From positions 61,110,501-61,174,500 of the forward strand of contig JAZBRS010000026.1 of NCBI GenBank assembly GCA_037176725.1: a stretch of 64,000 bases of DNA, written 5' to 3'. The notes below the pieces were generated by a model. It saw nothing but the letters and a program-made list of their open reading frames with translations. It searched no databases and was not told the origin of the DNA. Shown here in pieces: positions 43,976 through 56,673 of the stretch. The first letter of the stretch is position 1. Each line of letters begins with the position of its first letter. Position numbers and translations under genes: made by a program. The stretch comes from Posidonia oceanica. Its lineage: Eukaryota; Streptophyta; Magnoliopsida; Alismatales; Posidoniaceae.

Positions 43976-45980
43976 CATACCTATTCCATGCATATTTATG
44001 ATATTACCTTCTGATCCATGCATGCTTAGAGATGCCTGGCCCCTAAGGCAACCATGCTTAGGCTTGCTAGGATTCCTTTAAGCCATGTATTCCTTTTTTT
44101 AAGTTTGAAGCTCATGTTCTTATATGCATGCCTTCTTTTATCTTGCCTCCTTGTATTAAATGCTTGCCATGTTTGCTGTGCATGCTCCTGTTAGTTTCCT
44201 ACGTGCTTTTAAAGTGTTTGCATGCATCTAGGAGGGGTAGAGCTGAGCTCCCCCTTAGAACAGGTGAGTCTGCAGGTCTGGGTCGTTGGACGCCAGAGCC
44301 TTCAGCATCCAACGTTGGACATTGCTGGCTCTACCGTCCAACGCCCTGGCTCATCTCTTGTTTGTTTAAAGCTTGCATGCTTCCCTGATCTTGCTTATTT
44401 GCTTGCCTCCTGTGTTCTTATGCATGCCTAGCTTCTTCAGCAACTGTTCTTTTATTTCAGTTAACTTATTTGCTTGTTTATGCATGCTTTTTGTGTGTTG
44501 TGCCTCCCAAAGCGTTGTACGCTGTTGGTGTTGGCGTCCAACGTTGGACGCCGACCTAGCTCGCGTCCAACACCCTGGTTGTGCCTCTGGCCTGGCACTC
44601 AGCATAGGTAAGGTTTGATTGTTTATTTTGCATCCCATGTTTGCTTGCTTGCTCCATGCTTATCTCCAGTGACCCAAATGCATGATCCCAATTCTCCCCT
44701 ATCACTTGCACGCTCCCTTCTCTCCTCTGTCTTCTGTTCTATGTTGGACGCCAGCCTCTCTGGCGTCTAACTTTGGATGGCCAGCATACAGGCGTCCAAC
44801 AACCTGCATGTTTGGATCCTTGATTCTGGTATGTCCCTTGTTCTGATTCTTCCTCTGATCTTCTGTTAGGTTAGATTTGCATGTCTAGTACCCATTTAGT
44901 TGCATATTTGCATCTGTATTGCATCCATATAGTTAGAATGCATAGTTCTCCAAAAAATGCATGCTGTCTGTCTGCAGCAGGTGTTGGAAGCCAGCTCTGC
45001 CAGCGTCCAACGTTGGATGCTGGTGTTTCCAGTGTCCAATACTTGCAGATGGCTGACAGCTGTTTTAAAATGCAGATTTTGTTTCGCTCGCCTTTTCTCG
45101 CGTTTTATCGCTTCTTTGGCTTGCTGCAACCCCAATGCATGTTACACACCCATTTGTTTTGATTTCGCACCCTGCTTTGCCTTGTTTTCCGTGTTTTGCA
45201 TTGCTTTCCGGCTCCTTTGCATGATTTTTTGCACCCCTTCGCATTGCTTTCTGCCCTCTGCATTGTTTCCCGTGCCTCGCATAGTTTCCCGCATTTTTGC
45301 ATCATTTTCTGCACCTGCTTTGCTTTATCGCTTGCATGTCGCCTGCATTGCTTGGTTTTCCTGCAGTTTTGCTTTCTCGCTTGCATCTGCATATAGGACC
45401 GTGATGCTTACTGCTTAGGAGTTCTCACGAACCAGGGTCTGCCCGGTTCAGAACACTAGCAGCATGGCTGAGCACATAGATAGCACATTTATTTCCCTCG
45501 CATAGTAGGTAAGCATTTAAGGCATTTAGGCATTAGGGTAGCAATTCCCTACACGAGCGCGAGATTGCCTAAGAAAGAACGACTCTCAGACATATCGGGG
45601 GTGCCTAACACCTTCCCCGTGCGTAACAGGAGTCCTTGCCCTTTCTCTTGGCTCGCATCGACCTTTTCCTTTATCCTAGGCTTGAGTCATAGCATAGCAT
45701 AGTAGCATAGCATAGCTTAGTTTCGCTTCGCATTCCTTTGCCCCTCCTTGCATCTAGTTTCGCATGTCTTTGCATGCTTAACCCCTGGTTTTCCTTGTCT
45801 TCCAATTCAATTGACCCGGTGGCGACTCCGAATTGTCTTATCATTTCTTTTCTTTTCTTTTGCCAGCATTTTCAAGTCGAGTTCTTCCCTTGGATCCAGC
45901 TGCATATAATGAGCCTATTTTGATCGGTGCACACAAGCTTTGGTAATGTGCATGGTCGATTAGAATTTAGGATTACTACA
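43976..45980 (+). repeat. 5' LTR of element B, second part
   Basis: Continues the LTR broken by element A. CCATACCTATTCCATGCA here matches the uninterrupted 3' LTR of B just after 62859. Ends TTACTACA. Contains modules 4-7 of the palindromic unit, the GTGCCTAACACC box (45601-45641), and a PBS-like motif (45820-45830). Confidence 0.95.
44285..45040. repeat. Palindromic modules 4 to 7 of the B LTR (58 bp each)
   Basis: Modules at 44285-44342, 44514-44571, 44743-44800 and 44983-45040, every one exactly 58 bp (two 29-bp units). Module starts are 229, 229 and 240 bp apart. Arms are GTTGGACGC/GCGTCCAAC with occasional single changes; centres differ between modules. Confidence 0.9.
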
Positions 45981-45981
45981 G

Positions 45982-45999
45982 TGGCGACTCCGCTGGGGA
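45982..45999 (+). promoter_or_regulatory. Primer-binding site of element B
   Basis: TGGCGACTCCGCTGGGGA begins two bases after the LTR end. It differs from the PBS of A by TCCG for TCTG, and the PBS-like motif within each LTR shows the same difference. Confidence 0.85.
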
Positions 46000-47159
46000 G
46001 CAGTACTCCGGCTTTCGCTTGGCTTTCTCACCGCTTGCTTGGGTGTTTTGCTTGCTTTTGCTTTTGTTTGCTTTACTTGCTTACCTGCTTGCTTGTTTAT
46101 TTATCTACTTTATGCCATAATTGCTTGCGCTGTTTCATTTACTTGCATTTCATGTCTAAATACTTGCTTGGCACACCATGCATGCCTTTTGAATGATGAA
46201 TGCTTCCCTTTACACTAATGCAATGCCACTGCACCTGCACATGCTATGCATACCTGCTTTTTTGCTATGATAAGTGCTTTTCTTTCACTATCATGCTCAC
46301 ACACACATACACATGCCATGCCCATGCCTTTTGCTGTGATGTGTGCTGTCTGCTTGCCATATCTGGATGATTTTCTTCCCCTTTTGCATTAAGCCTAAGG
46401 ACAATTAGAGACTGATTGCTTCCCCCAAGGCTAAATAAAAAGAGCAAGTAAAAAGAACTTCTAGGAGCAACTAGAGACTGCAAACTCACCTGCACCCCCT
46501 TGAGTTAATAAAAAACGCAAGATAAAACGCGAAGCATTTGCATAAAGCATCATATTGGGCATGCATTCTTCTCATCTGAGTCCGCCTACAGTCTGAGAAG
46601 GATAGTCCCGGTCTCTTGCATCCAACGCTTTGGTGTGGAGCAAGTAGATCGGTCTGTCACCCCTTGTCAGGGGGTCGCGTCAGTGTTAGTAGAGGGTACC
46701 ACCCATGCTTCTGACAGGGTCAAGGCCACCTACGCACCACTACGTCACCACCTGAGCTTTGGACCGGGTTTAAGACGTGGGACCTGCTTTTTTCAAGCCT
46801 GAGTCGGCGACCCGTACACTGCTGAGCGTCCGAAGTAGATTGCCTACTAGGACACCCTAGATTGGTGAGGGAGAGCATGCTAGAAAGCATACATCTGCAT
46901 TCATGTCATACACTAACGCATTCGCTTTTACTTTCGAGTTCTAACCCTTTTTTTTTTGTGTTTGCCTTTCGTGCAGAGGTCTGTCAGCGAGTTCCTTAGC
47001 TGGAGCTTGAGTGCCTTCTTTTGCTGACGCCCCTGCTGTGATCCCTGCTTCTGATCATCTCCCCTTCCGAGCTACTTCGGTTTAGCGAACATAGCTCCTT
47101 CTAGGATTCGCCCTCTTGCTCCTACCTGTAGCCCTGTGATCACCCGTTCTCGGTTAGCA
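46000..47159 (+). other. 5' leader of element B
   Basis: No gene recognised. GCTTGC-rich first half; 46560-46870 is conserved with 23440-23740 of A, including the CACCCCTTGTCAGGGGG inverted pair near 46650. Confidence 0.75.
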
Positions 47160-48933
47160 ATGGCCCAGTTTGTTGGTGACTCCCAGGTCCCTATTGCCCC
47201 AAAGGCGGCTCCTCTTTTGGTCCCTTCGGCTCCTGCATTGATTCCCTCTGTGCCAGCGTCTCCTTCTCTGGTGCAGCTCCCGCCTTCTTATTCTGTGGGG
47301 CAGTGGCAGACTCCGCCGGACCTAGTTGCCGAGACTGTTTTGGTAACCGCCGCCTGCGCTCTGGAGACACCATTGACTCCTCCTCAGGGTGATGTCACTT
47401 TTGGCACTCACCCTGCTGCGACGAATTACGCCTTAGGACCTCCACCTCTTGGACAATCTGTGTCCCAGCCGCTTGATTCTAGTCCTCCGTCGGTCCTGCA
47501 ACTCAGCATACCTACTGATGGGTCCCTTAAGATGTAGTACCAGCAGCTGATGGAGACTGCCCAAAGACTGTAGGGCATGGCTCTGTCTCTCCGCCCCTTA
47601 TTTGCTCCTGCTGCTCCCGAGGCTCCGCTGCGACCTGCTCTCGCGTCGCAGGCATTTCCCTCTGCTCCCCTGCCCAGACCACTGCCTCAGCTACTCACTG
47701 CTTAGTCGATGGGGGCCCAGCTTCCGCCTCCTGCATATGCACAACACCAAGCACAGCATCCTCCTCTAGCACCTGGTGGTCAATCCGTAGGACTGATCGG
47801 AGCACAACATCCCACCGGCCCGCAGCCCGGCACCGTGTCGGTGCAACAGCTGACGCTCCAACACACTGCATCACCTACTACTCAGCATGCTAGTTATACA
47901 TACCTCCTACATCAGCAATACCCCAGCCCAGCATACATGCCTGCACACACAGCACACCTGCACGGATATGCCGCCCATCCCATCGCTCCACTAGGTGAGG
48001 TGATGGTTGACCCAGAGGAGCACCTCGGTGCATCTTATGCGGCGTATGTGGCCCCTGCCCCTGCTGTACCACCTCCTTTGGCAGTAGCTCCAGAATCCAG
48101 TGACAACAGGCTCGCCGTTCTGGAGAAAGCACTTCGACAAGTGCAGGGCACAGACCACCAGTCTTGCCTGTTCCGGGACCTCTGTTATTTCCTAGAGGCG
48201 GTACTCCCCCAGAAGTTCTGCATCCTGTAATTTGAAAAATACAATGGTAGAGACTGCCCGATTGCATACCTGAAGGCGTACTGCGGAGATCTCGCTCAGC
48301 TCCAGGCTGATGAGAGGTTGCTAATTTGCTTGTTCCAAAAAAGTCTGAGTGGCCCTGCGCTCAAGTGGTTCACCTCGCTTGATATGGCCAACATTAAGAC
48401 ATGGAATGACCTCAACCAGGCATTCCTAGGACAATACTCCTTCAACTTGGACCTGGTCCCTAAGCATGCGGACCTGGTCGCATTAAAGCAGAACCCCGGT
48501 GAGCCGTTTGGGGAGTATGTCGGCCACTGGTGCGCACTCGCTTCGCAGGTTCGAGACGGACCCTCTGATGAGGAGTCCCTCGAGATTATGATCGGGGGTG
48601 CGCAGCCTGCTGTCGGGGCTCTACTCAGCATTCAACCTGTCACAACCTTTTTTGCACTGATCCGGGCTGGCACCCGCGTGGAGAGTTCGCTACGTAGTGG
48701 CAACTTCCCAGCGCTCTCTGCGTTTGCCAAGCAGGCCACCGCTAGCAGCAACAGCAACAACACCAGCAGCAACACCAGCGGCAACATCAGTGGTACCAGT
48801 AGCCGGCCCAAGAAGAAGGACTTGCCAAAGCCTGCTGTTGCCTACGTCGACCCCGCGCCTGTGTCTGTTCAGCTGGCGGTTCGGCCTCCCCCGCATCAAG
48901 TAGTCTATGCACCAGCACCTAGAGCACCCCCCC
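47160..48933 (+). pseudogene. gag: Element B gag, broken
   Basis: Starts at ATG 47160 (MAQFVGDS), aligned with the gag start of A. Pro-rich N-terminus, VLEKALRQVQGTD, then the gag domain (LKWFTSLDMANIKTWNDLNQ, near 48360-48420) and a Ser/Asn-rich linker. In-frame stops: TAG 47535, TAG 47571, TAG 47703 and TAA 48228; the first two are CAG in A. A C-run insertion near 48925-48933 (ACCCCCCCACACC versus ACCCACACC in A) shifts the frame, and the C-terminus continues in the next frame. Confidence 0.85.
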
Positions 48934-49713
48934 ACACCACAAATCACCACCACCGCCCAACCGGTGTATCCTGCCACACCGGTTCGGCAAGCACAACCTC
49001 AGGGGCTAAGGCGGCCACGACGTCAATTCACCCCACTGGTGGAACCGCTAACCGCCATCCTCCCCAAGGTTGCGACATTTCTGAGGTTTCTCGAGGCACG
49101 CCCCTTGCCAAATCTACTTCCGCATTAGCATAAGGCGCACCTTTTTTGCGACTTTCATCGAGCCCCCGGGCACTCGACGAACAGTTGCCTCACTCTGCGG
49201 GACGCCATCCAGAATTTGATCGAGTCGGGAACGATCTCGATCCACACGCACGAGGCACCATCTTCTGTCCCCCCATTAGCATTAGCCCCCCTCATCCCAG
49301 CATTGTCCACCAGTCCCTCTTGGAACATCCCAATCCGGGGGGTGCGGGGACCTCGGGAATCTACTCTCTCTCCCCCTCCGGGCCTGCTATGTCTGTGGTA
49401 GACCCCTCCGAGCTCATTCATGATGTCTCGGAGCCTTTCCCTCTTGCTCTTTATCGTGCTGCCGTTGCTAGCACCGAGTCGGGAGTCCATATGATCCAAC
49501 CACGTGCCAGGCCGGGGCGCTCCGCTGCTCGCCCTACCATGCATCCTCAGGCCCCTGCCCCTGTATACCTTCAAGCCAGACTTGAGGTCCAGACCCCAGC
49601 CTCCTATCTAGGTAGGCCCCCAGTCAGCCTGGTCCCAGCCAGGGCCCCCTACAACCTGCCAATACCAGCACCCCTCACCCTATTACCCAGCCAACCCTCC
49701 GGTAGTTCCTCTT
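48934..49713 (+). pseudogene. Element B gag C-terminus with zinc knuckle
   Basis: Nucleocapsid part, frame-shifted relative to the rest of gag. The knuckle CDFHRAPGHSTNSC is at 49147-49188, of the form C-X2-H-X4-H-X4-C, the same variant as in C. It binds RNA in related elements. The stop TAA near 49132 precedes it. The region after it (SVVDPSELIHDVSEPF-like) is the part retained at the deletion edge in A. Confidence 0.75.
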
Positions 49714-50832
49714 GTGCTCGAAGCACAGGCCCCTACGGTTATTGACTTAACTTGGGACCCTCATCGCGTACCCTATGACTACGCCACGGAAACGTGCGCA
49801 GAAGTCACACGATCGGGGAGGGTATACCAGCCCGCAGCACTGGTGGTAAGGCCCAGCCATCCAGCACCCGCTACATCTCCACCAGCAAGTCAGCCTGCAG
49901 CACCCCCAGCATCAAGCTAGCCCCCTGCACCTAGCCCGGTAGAGCCAACTCCTAGAGCACGCCCTCCTGCTGCCAGAAAGCCGCACCACAAAACAGACAT
50001 CACTTCCCAGCTTAGGAGGGTTAAAGTCGATATATCCATCTGGGACCTTATCCACTCCTCTTCCGAACACCGTGAGGCTTTTTTCCGAGTGTTCCAAGCT
50101 GCCCGTGTGTCCCAAGCCATAGAACCCACGGCCCTGGAGAGCATGGTTGGCGTTATCACGGAGCCGCAGATCATCTCTTTCACGAGCAATGAGCTGCCTC
50201 CGACCGGGATTAATCACAACCAACCCTTGTTTGTCACGGTGCAATACAAAAACTTTCGCATTCCCCTATCGCTGGTTGATAACGGGTCAGGCCTTAATGT
50301 CTGTCCATTGCGCACTGCAACCAGGCTCAGATTCAAAGCCGAGGATATCACTCCTGCGATAAAGGGAATGACAGCTTTTGATAATACGCACCATGACGTT
50401 CTGGGGATTCTGATTATTCCTTTGATCATTGGCCCGGTCACTTTCGATGTGGAGTTCTACATTGTCGACTTGGAGCCTAACTTTAACTTCCTGCTTGGGC
50501 GCCCTTGGCTTCACAAGCATCAAGTCATCCCCTCGACCCTCCACCGCATGATCAAGTTTCGCCACGACAACGATGTTATCGTTGTAATGGCAGAAAACTT
50601 CGAGAAAGAGCGGATCGAGGCGGTTGCACCCATCTCTCCGCATACAATCCCTTTTGACCCTGAACTTTCAACTGCTTTGTATCGAGTTAATCGGTGCGAG
50701 CCGGTTAGCTTTGTACTTGATCTTGAACGTGTCAACTCCTTGGCCGTTCACAGCAACCCCTTCTGGATGGTCGAAAATGTCTGTCACAGATGGGGCTATG
50801 TCAAAGGTGCGCTGCTCGGGCGATATGGCTAG
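49714..50832 (+). pseudogene. Element B protease region
   Basis: Aspartic protease: IPLSLVDNGSGLNVCPLR near 50260-50310 and FDVEFYIVDLEPNFNFLLGR near 50445-50500, with the D-N-G-S active site shared by the family. In-frame TAG at 49918-49920 and TAG at 50830-50832; the latter is CAG in A. The sequence continues in frame after each stop. Confidence 0.85.
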
Positions 50833-53028
50833 GGAATCGCTGAACCAGTCCAAGTAGCAGAGCAAAGAGAGTCTGAAGGCCTTGGATATGATTTGCAGTC
50901 CAGTAAAGACAGATGCACGCTGCCCAAGGATCAGAGATTGGCTATCCCGCAGGACCTCACTAACTTCACCAGTGCAGGTATCCTGGAGTCAGGCAGTAGT
51001 GAAGCCTCAGCACAGTAGGCGCTATGCCCAAGTTCTTAGCTGCTAGAGGAAGAATGGGTCTGTATCGAGGACTATTACTAAGATGAGGAAGAGTCTGGTA
51101 TAGTTGAGGCAGCCCCAACTAGTAGCAAGGACCAGCTTAGCGCGACTGCGTCCCGATCAGTTTGCTTAGCACTTACCAATGAAGCAGCAGAATCGGCAAA
51201 CCCTGGGACAAGTCTGACAGCTTCCTTTCTTCCTACAGCATCACCAAAGTTGCCGACAGTTGCAGCAGCAGCACTAGAACCAGAAGCACGCCCTCCGGCG
51301 TTATCCAGCAGTCAGCCTGTGGCCATAGCTGCACCAGCTTGGAAATCACTTTCTCAGGCGGCACAGTCAACCGGGTCAGGCAACAACGTGATTCAGCCCG
51401 CATCATTGACAGCGCCTCAAGCAAGCTGGGCGGCTCAATCAAGCACACCGCTATCAGCCTCAACAGATCTTGCTATGCGGAAGATTCTCGCCGCTGCTAC
51501 CGGGAGACCACCACTATCACCCACGGGCACCGGCGTTTCATCCCCAAGCATGGCAGCCCAGCCATTGGCTCCTTAGAGGAGCAGTTGTGCCTCTCCGCCA
51601 GCACCAGCAGTGATCCTGGCAGCATATCCAGCAGTAGCCAAGCAGATGCCCCAAGCAGCAGAAAGCCCAGCAGTCGAGCCAGGGCCGGCCGTAAGCCCGA
51701 CAGCCGCTTACTACGTCGACTCGCCCTCGGATGAGGAGGTAGGAGCTGCTACTGATGCTCAGATTGATTTCTCTATGGGAGACTTGGAGCAGTTATTCCA
51801 GGAGTAGCTCGTGTCGCTGGCACAAGACGTGGCAGAGCATGAGACTGCACAAAAGAAGGGGAAGGCCGTGGCCACAGATCCCTCTATCATGGTCCTAGAG
51901 GAAGATCTAGCGCTCAAGGCACCTGTCAGACCAGATGAGCTGATCACCCTGCGACCAAGGGGTGGGTCTCAATGGTTTGTGCAGCGCATGCCACATATAG
52001 GCAATGCAGCAGTAGCAGAGCAGGATGCACCAGCAGTAGAGCACCATGCAGAAGTAGGAGAGTCCCATGCAGAGCACCATGCAGAAGTAGGAGAGTCCCA
52101 TGCAGAGCACCATGTAGAATCCCATGCAAAGCACCATGCAGAGCCCCAGGCAGAGTCCCATGCAGAGCACCATGCAGAAGTAAGAGAGCCCCATGCAGAG
52201 CACCATGCAGAGCCCCATGCAGAGTCCCATGCAGAGCACCATGCAGAAGAAGGAGAGCCCCATGCAGAGCACCATGCAGAGCCCCATGCAGAGCACCATG
52301 CAGTAGAAGTAGAGTCCCATGCAGTAGATGTAGAGCACCATGCAATAGTAATAGAGCAACATGCACCTATAGCAGCAGAGCAATTTGCGCAAGTGGCAGC
52401 AGTTCAACATGTATTGGCAGCGGCACAATACGCACGGACAGCATCACAGCAGTCACCAGCAATACAGTCAGCAGTAACAGAATCAGCAGAGTCAGAGCAA
52501 GCAGAGCCAGCTGAGGAGCTTGCCAAGATAGAGGTCATGCGCCGAGGGTATAAAAACACTCGGGTAAGCGTGACCATCCTGAAGTGTCACCAGGGCCAAG
52601 CAGCGGAACACTTGCACTCCTACGATATCTCAGATCCCACCTTTGAGAAGGAGATCCTCTCGGAACTTATTGCATATGGAGAGGAGGATGATGCAGGCGA
52701 AGATGAGAATGATGAACCATCGCCTGAGTTCCAGCCCCATGACGACGATCCAGAAGGCCCCAACCTCCATGTCAAGGAGGAGACAGAGGTTGTCAGCATT
52801 GGCAGAGCAGAAGAAGTCAAGGAGGTCCGCATCAGCACCCTTCTGTCGTCCCAGGCTAGAGCAGAATTCATCGCATTCTTGAAGGAGTATGTAGATGTCT
52901 TTGCCTGGAGCTACGAGGACATGGTTGGCCTCGACATTGAGATAGTTGTGCATAACCTGCCCTTAGACTCGGATGCAAGGCCAGTAAAGCAGAAGCTAAG
53001 GCGATGGCGACCGCAGTGGCTACTTTGA
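50833..53028 (+). pseudogene. Element B linker between protease and RT, with histidine-rich repeats
   Basis: Acidic, Ala/Ser-rich linker with several stops before 51811. From 52024 to about 52370 it holds a tandem expansion of EHHAE and ESHAE-like pentapeptides (DNA unit close to CATGCAGAGCACCATGCAGA), absent from A. The conserved GYKNTRVSVTILK, FEKEILSELIAYG and VDVFAWSYEDM segments follow. The frame ends at 53028 just before RT, where one base is missing relative to A. Confidence 0.8.
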
Positions 53029-53029
53029 T

Positions 53030-54197
53030 CAAAGATTAGATCATGAAGCAGCACAGTGTTAACTTCCACAAGGTCGTCCTTTATCCTGAATGGCTTGCAA
53101 ATGTCGTCCCAGTACCAAAAAAGGACGGATGAGTCCACATGTGCATCGACTATCGGGACTTGAACAAGGCGAGTCCCAAGGATGATTTTCCACTGCCGCA
53201 CATTGACATCCTGGTCGACAATACTGTAGGACACAAAATGCTCTCTTTTATGTACGGCTTCTCTGGCTATAATCAGATTAGAATGGTAGAGGAAGATATG
53301 GAGAAAACATCATTCATCACCCCTTGGAGTGTCTTCTGCTATCAAGTTATGCCATTTGGGCTGAAAAATGCCGGCACAACCTATCAAAGGGCCATGACTG
53401 CACTTTTCCACGACCTCATGCATCAAGAAGTTGAGGTATACATGGACGATATGATTGCCAAGACCAAAGAGTCTGAGGACCACCTTGCCTGCTTAAGGAA
53501 GCTCTTCAACCGCCTAAGAAAGTACAAGCTGCGTCTTAACCCTAGCAAATGCGTATTTGGGGTATCTTCTAGCAAGCTCCTAGGCTACATTGTTAGCCAT
53601 AGGCGGATTGAAGTGGACCCGATGAAGGCAAAAGCCATCATGGACATGCCACTCCCCAGGACAGAGAAAGAAGTCCGAGGCCTGCTCGGACGCCTACAGT
53701 ACATCAATCGGTTCATTGCGCAGCTCACGCCTATATGCGAACCGATCTTCAAGCTCCTGAAAAAGAATGCACAGATTAGCTGGAGCGAAGAGTGCCAGGC
53801 CACCCTCGACAAAATCAAGCAGCTTCTGACCAAGCCTCCTATGTTGGTCCCTCCCGCGCCTGGGAGACCTCTGCTTCTCTACCTCTCTACCACCCAGCAT
53901 TCCATAGGCACCGTCTTGGGCCAGCATGATGAGTCTGGTAGAAAGGAGCATGCAATTTCTTACCTGAGCAAGAAATTCAACGACTGCGAAGCCAGGTATA
54001 GCACAATGGAGAAGACCTGCTTATCCCTCTTCTGGGCTGCACAGAAGCTGAGGCACTACATGATGGCGTACCCAGTCCGGCTTCTGTGCCGGCGTGACCC
54101 CATCAAGTTCCTCTTCCAGAAGCCAGCAATGGTAGGCAGATGCATTAAGTGGCAAGTGCTGTTGTCTCAGTACGACATCACCTTTGTCACGCAGTGA
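53030..54197 (+). pseudogene. pol: Element B reverse transcriptase and Ty3-type RNase H
   Basis: RT motifs: CIDYRDLNKASPKDDFPLPH, GFSGYNQI, FCYQVMPFGLKNAG, and the catalytic pair in YMDD near 53440-53451 (YVDD in A). RNase H segments match those of A. The frame is open from 53139 (after TGA 53130-53132, which is CGA in A) to TGA 54195-54197. The shift into this frame happens between 53028 and 53139. Confidence 0.9.
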
Positions 54198-54200
54198 GTC

Positions 54201-54980
54201 ATGAAGGGCCAAGCCATGGTTGATCACCTTGCAGACTTCTCTTTGCCTGAATACCAACCTCTCCAAACGCAGTTCTCGGATGAGGATATCCTATTTGCAA
54301 TGGAAGACGCTGAGGAGGACCTTGAAGACTTAGAGCATTGGCAGTTGTACTTTGATGGCGCTGTCAACAAGAAGGGTCGAGGCATAGGCACGGTGCTGAC
54401 CACGCTGCAGGGGCAGATGATTCCCTTTGCAAGGAAGCTAACCTTCAAGTGCACTAACAACGAAGCAGAATATGAAGCATGCATTCTGGGATTGAAGGTC
54501 GCACTTGAGCATGAGGCACAGAAGCTACATGTGCACGGCGATGCCATGCTGGTGATTTCCCAAGTGAATGGCGACTGGAGAACAAAGGATCCAAAGTTAG
54601 TGCCATATCACGAACACCTGCTAAAGCTGATAGAGCAGTTTGCAAGCATCCACTTCTCGTATATGAACAGAGCAAGGAACGCATATGCAGATGCATTGGC
54701 AACCTTGGCATCCTGGCTCAGTATACCTGAGGACCGAGCGGTGGATGTATCAGTTACACGCATGGAGCAGCCTACGCATTGCATGAGCATAGAGGAGGCA
54801 GATTCAGCAGAAGAGCAGCCTTGGTATTGCGATATCAAAGCCTTCCTAGAGTCTGGCAGTTACCAGCCTGGCACCTCAGCAACAGACAGAAGAACTTTGG
54901 CGCGTCTGGCTTCAAAGTATGTGTTAGGGGCAGACAGCTATACAGAAGGTCATACAGTCAGATGCTCCTGCGCTGCTTAA
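54201..54980 (+). pseudogene. Element B second RNase H and start of the integrase spacer
   Basis: Archaeal-like RNase H: YFDGAVN, NNEAEYEAC, HGDAMLVISQVNGDW, uninterrupted by stops. The frame breaks at 54980 by a small indel. Homologous sequence continues to about 55023, reaching the region just before the integrase HHCC, where an inverted LTR (F) starts. Confidence 0.85.
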
Positions 54981-55023
54981 GCAAGTCAGAGGTCGACACC
55001 CTTATGCTTCAAGTCCATGTAGG

Positions 55024-56673
55024 TGTAGTAATCCTGAATTCTGATCGTCCATGCACATTACCAAAGCTTGTGTGCACTGATCAAAATAGGCTCACTATAT
55101 GCGGCTGGATCTAAGGGAAGAACTCGACTCGGAAACGCTGGCAAAAGGAAAGAAAAGAAATGATAAGACAATTCGGAGTCGCCACCGGGTCTATTGAATT
55201 GGAAGACAAGGAAAACCAGGGGTTAAGTGTGAGAAGACATGCTGAACCGGATGCAAGGAGGGGCAAAGAGATGCAAGGATAAGCTAAGCTACGCTATGCT
55301 ATTATGCTATGCTATGACTCAAGCCTAGGATAAGGGAAAGGTCGATGCGAGCCAAGAGAAAGGGCAAGGACTCGTGTTATGCACTGGGAAGGTGTTAGGC
55401 ACCCCGATATGTCCGAGAGTCAGTCTTTCTTAGGCAATCTCGCGCTTATGTAGGGAATTGCTAGCCTAATGCCTAAATGCCTTAAATGCTTACCTATTAT
55501 GCATTGGAAATAAATGTGCTATCTAATTGATCAGCCACGCTGCTAGTGTTCCAAACTAGGCGGACCCTGGCTTGTGAGAACTCCAAAGCAGTAAGCATCA
55601 TGGCCCTATATGTAGATGCAAGCGAGAAAGCAGAACTGTGGGAAAACCAAGCAATGCAAGCGACAGGCATGTAATAAAGCAAAACAGGCACGGAAAATGG
55701 TGTGAAATGCGGAAAACAATGCAAGGCACGGAAAACGACGCAAAAGCGGAAAGTTATGCAAAGGGGGTAGAAAATCATGCAAAAGAGCAAGAGGCGATGC
55801 AAAATGCGGAGAACAGGGCAAAGCGCAGAAAACAAGGCAAAGTGGGGTGCGAAATCAAAACAAAGGGGTGGGTAACATGCATTGGGATTGTTGCAAGCCA
55901 AAGAAGCGATAAAACGCGAGAAACGGCGAACGAAATAAAATCTGCATTCTAAAATGGCTGTCAGCCATCTGCAAGCATTGGACGCTAGAAACACCAGCGT
56001 TTCCAGCGTCCAACATTGGACGCTGGGAGAGCCCGCGTCCAACACCTGCTGCAGATAGACAGCATGCACTCTTTTGAAAAACCATGCATTCTAACTATAT
56101 GGATGCAGTACAGATGCAAATATGCAACTACATGAGTGCTAGACATGCAAATCTAACCTAACAGAAAGATAGAAGAGGAATTAGAGCAAGGAGCTAACCA
56201 GAATCCAAGATTCAAGCTAGCAGGTTGTTGGACGCCTGTAGGCTGGGCGTCCAACACAGGACAGAAGGCAGAGGGGAGAAGGGAGCATGCAAGTGATAGG
56301 TGAGAGTAGGGATCATGCATTAGGGCTTCTAGAGTTGAGCATGGAGCAAGCAAGCAAACAAGGGATGCATAAAATAAGCAATCAAACCTCACCTGTGCTG
56401 AGTGCCAGGCCAAAGGCACAACCAGGGTGTTGTACGCGAGCTAGGCCGACGTCCAACGTTGGACGCCAACACCAGCAGCGTACAACGCTCTGGGAGGCAC
56501 AACACACAAAAAGCATGCACAAATAGCAAAATAATCCTCTGAAATTAAAGAGCAATTGCCACTGAAGCTAAACATGCATAAGAACACAGGAGGCAAGCAA
56601 ATAAGCAAGATCAAAGAGGCATGTAGGTTTTAAACAAATGCATGAGAGGCCAGGATGTTGGACGCTAGAGGCG
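55024..56673 (-). repeat. Element F, partial LTR on the minus strand inside B
   Basis: Begins TGTAGTAATCC, the reverse complement of a B-type LTR end, and follows the B LTR backwards through the PBS-like motif (55174-55184), the conserved box (55362-55402), and palindromic units at 55977-56043, 56227-56255 and 56429-56486. Homology stops near 56673, about 1.65 kb in, leaving out the other half of the LTR. The integrase of B, expected here, is absent. Confidence 0.85.
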
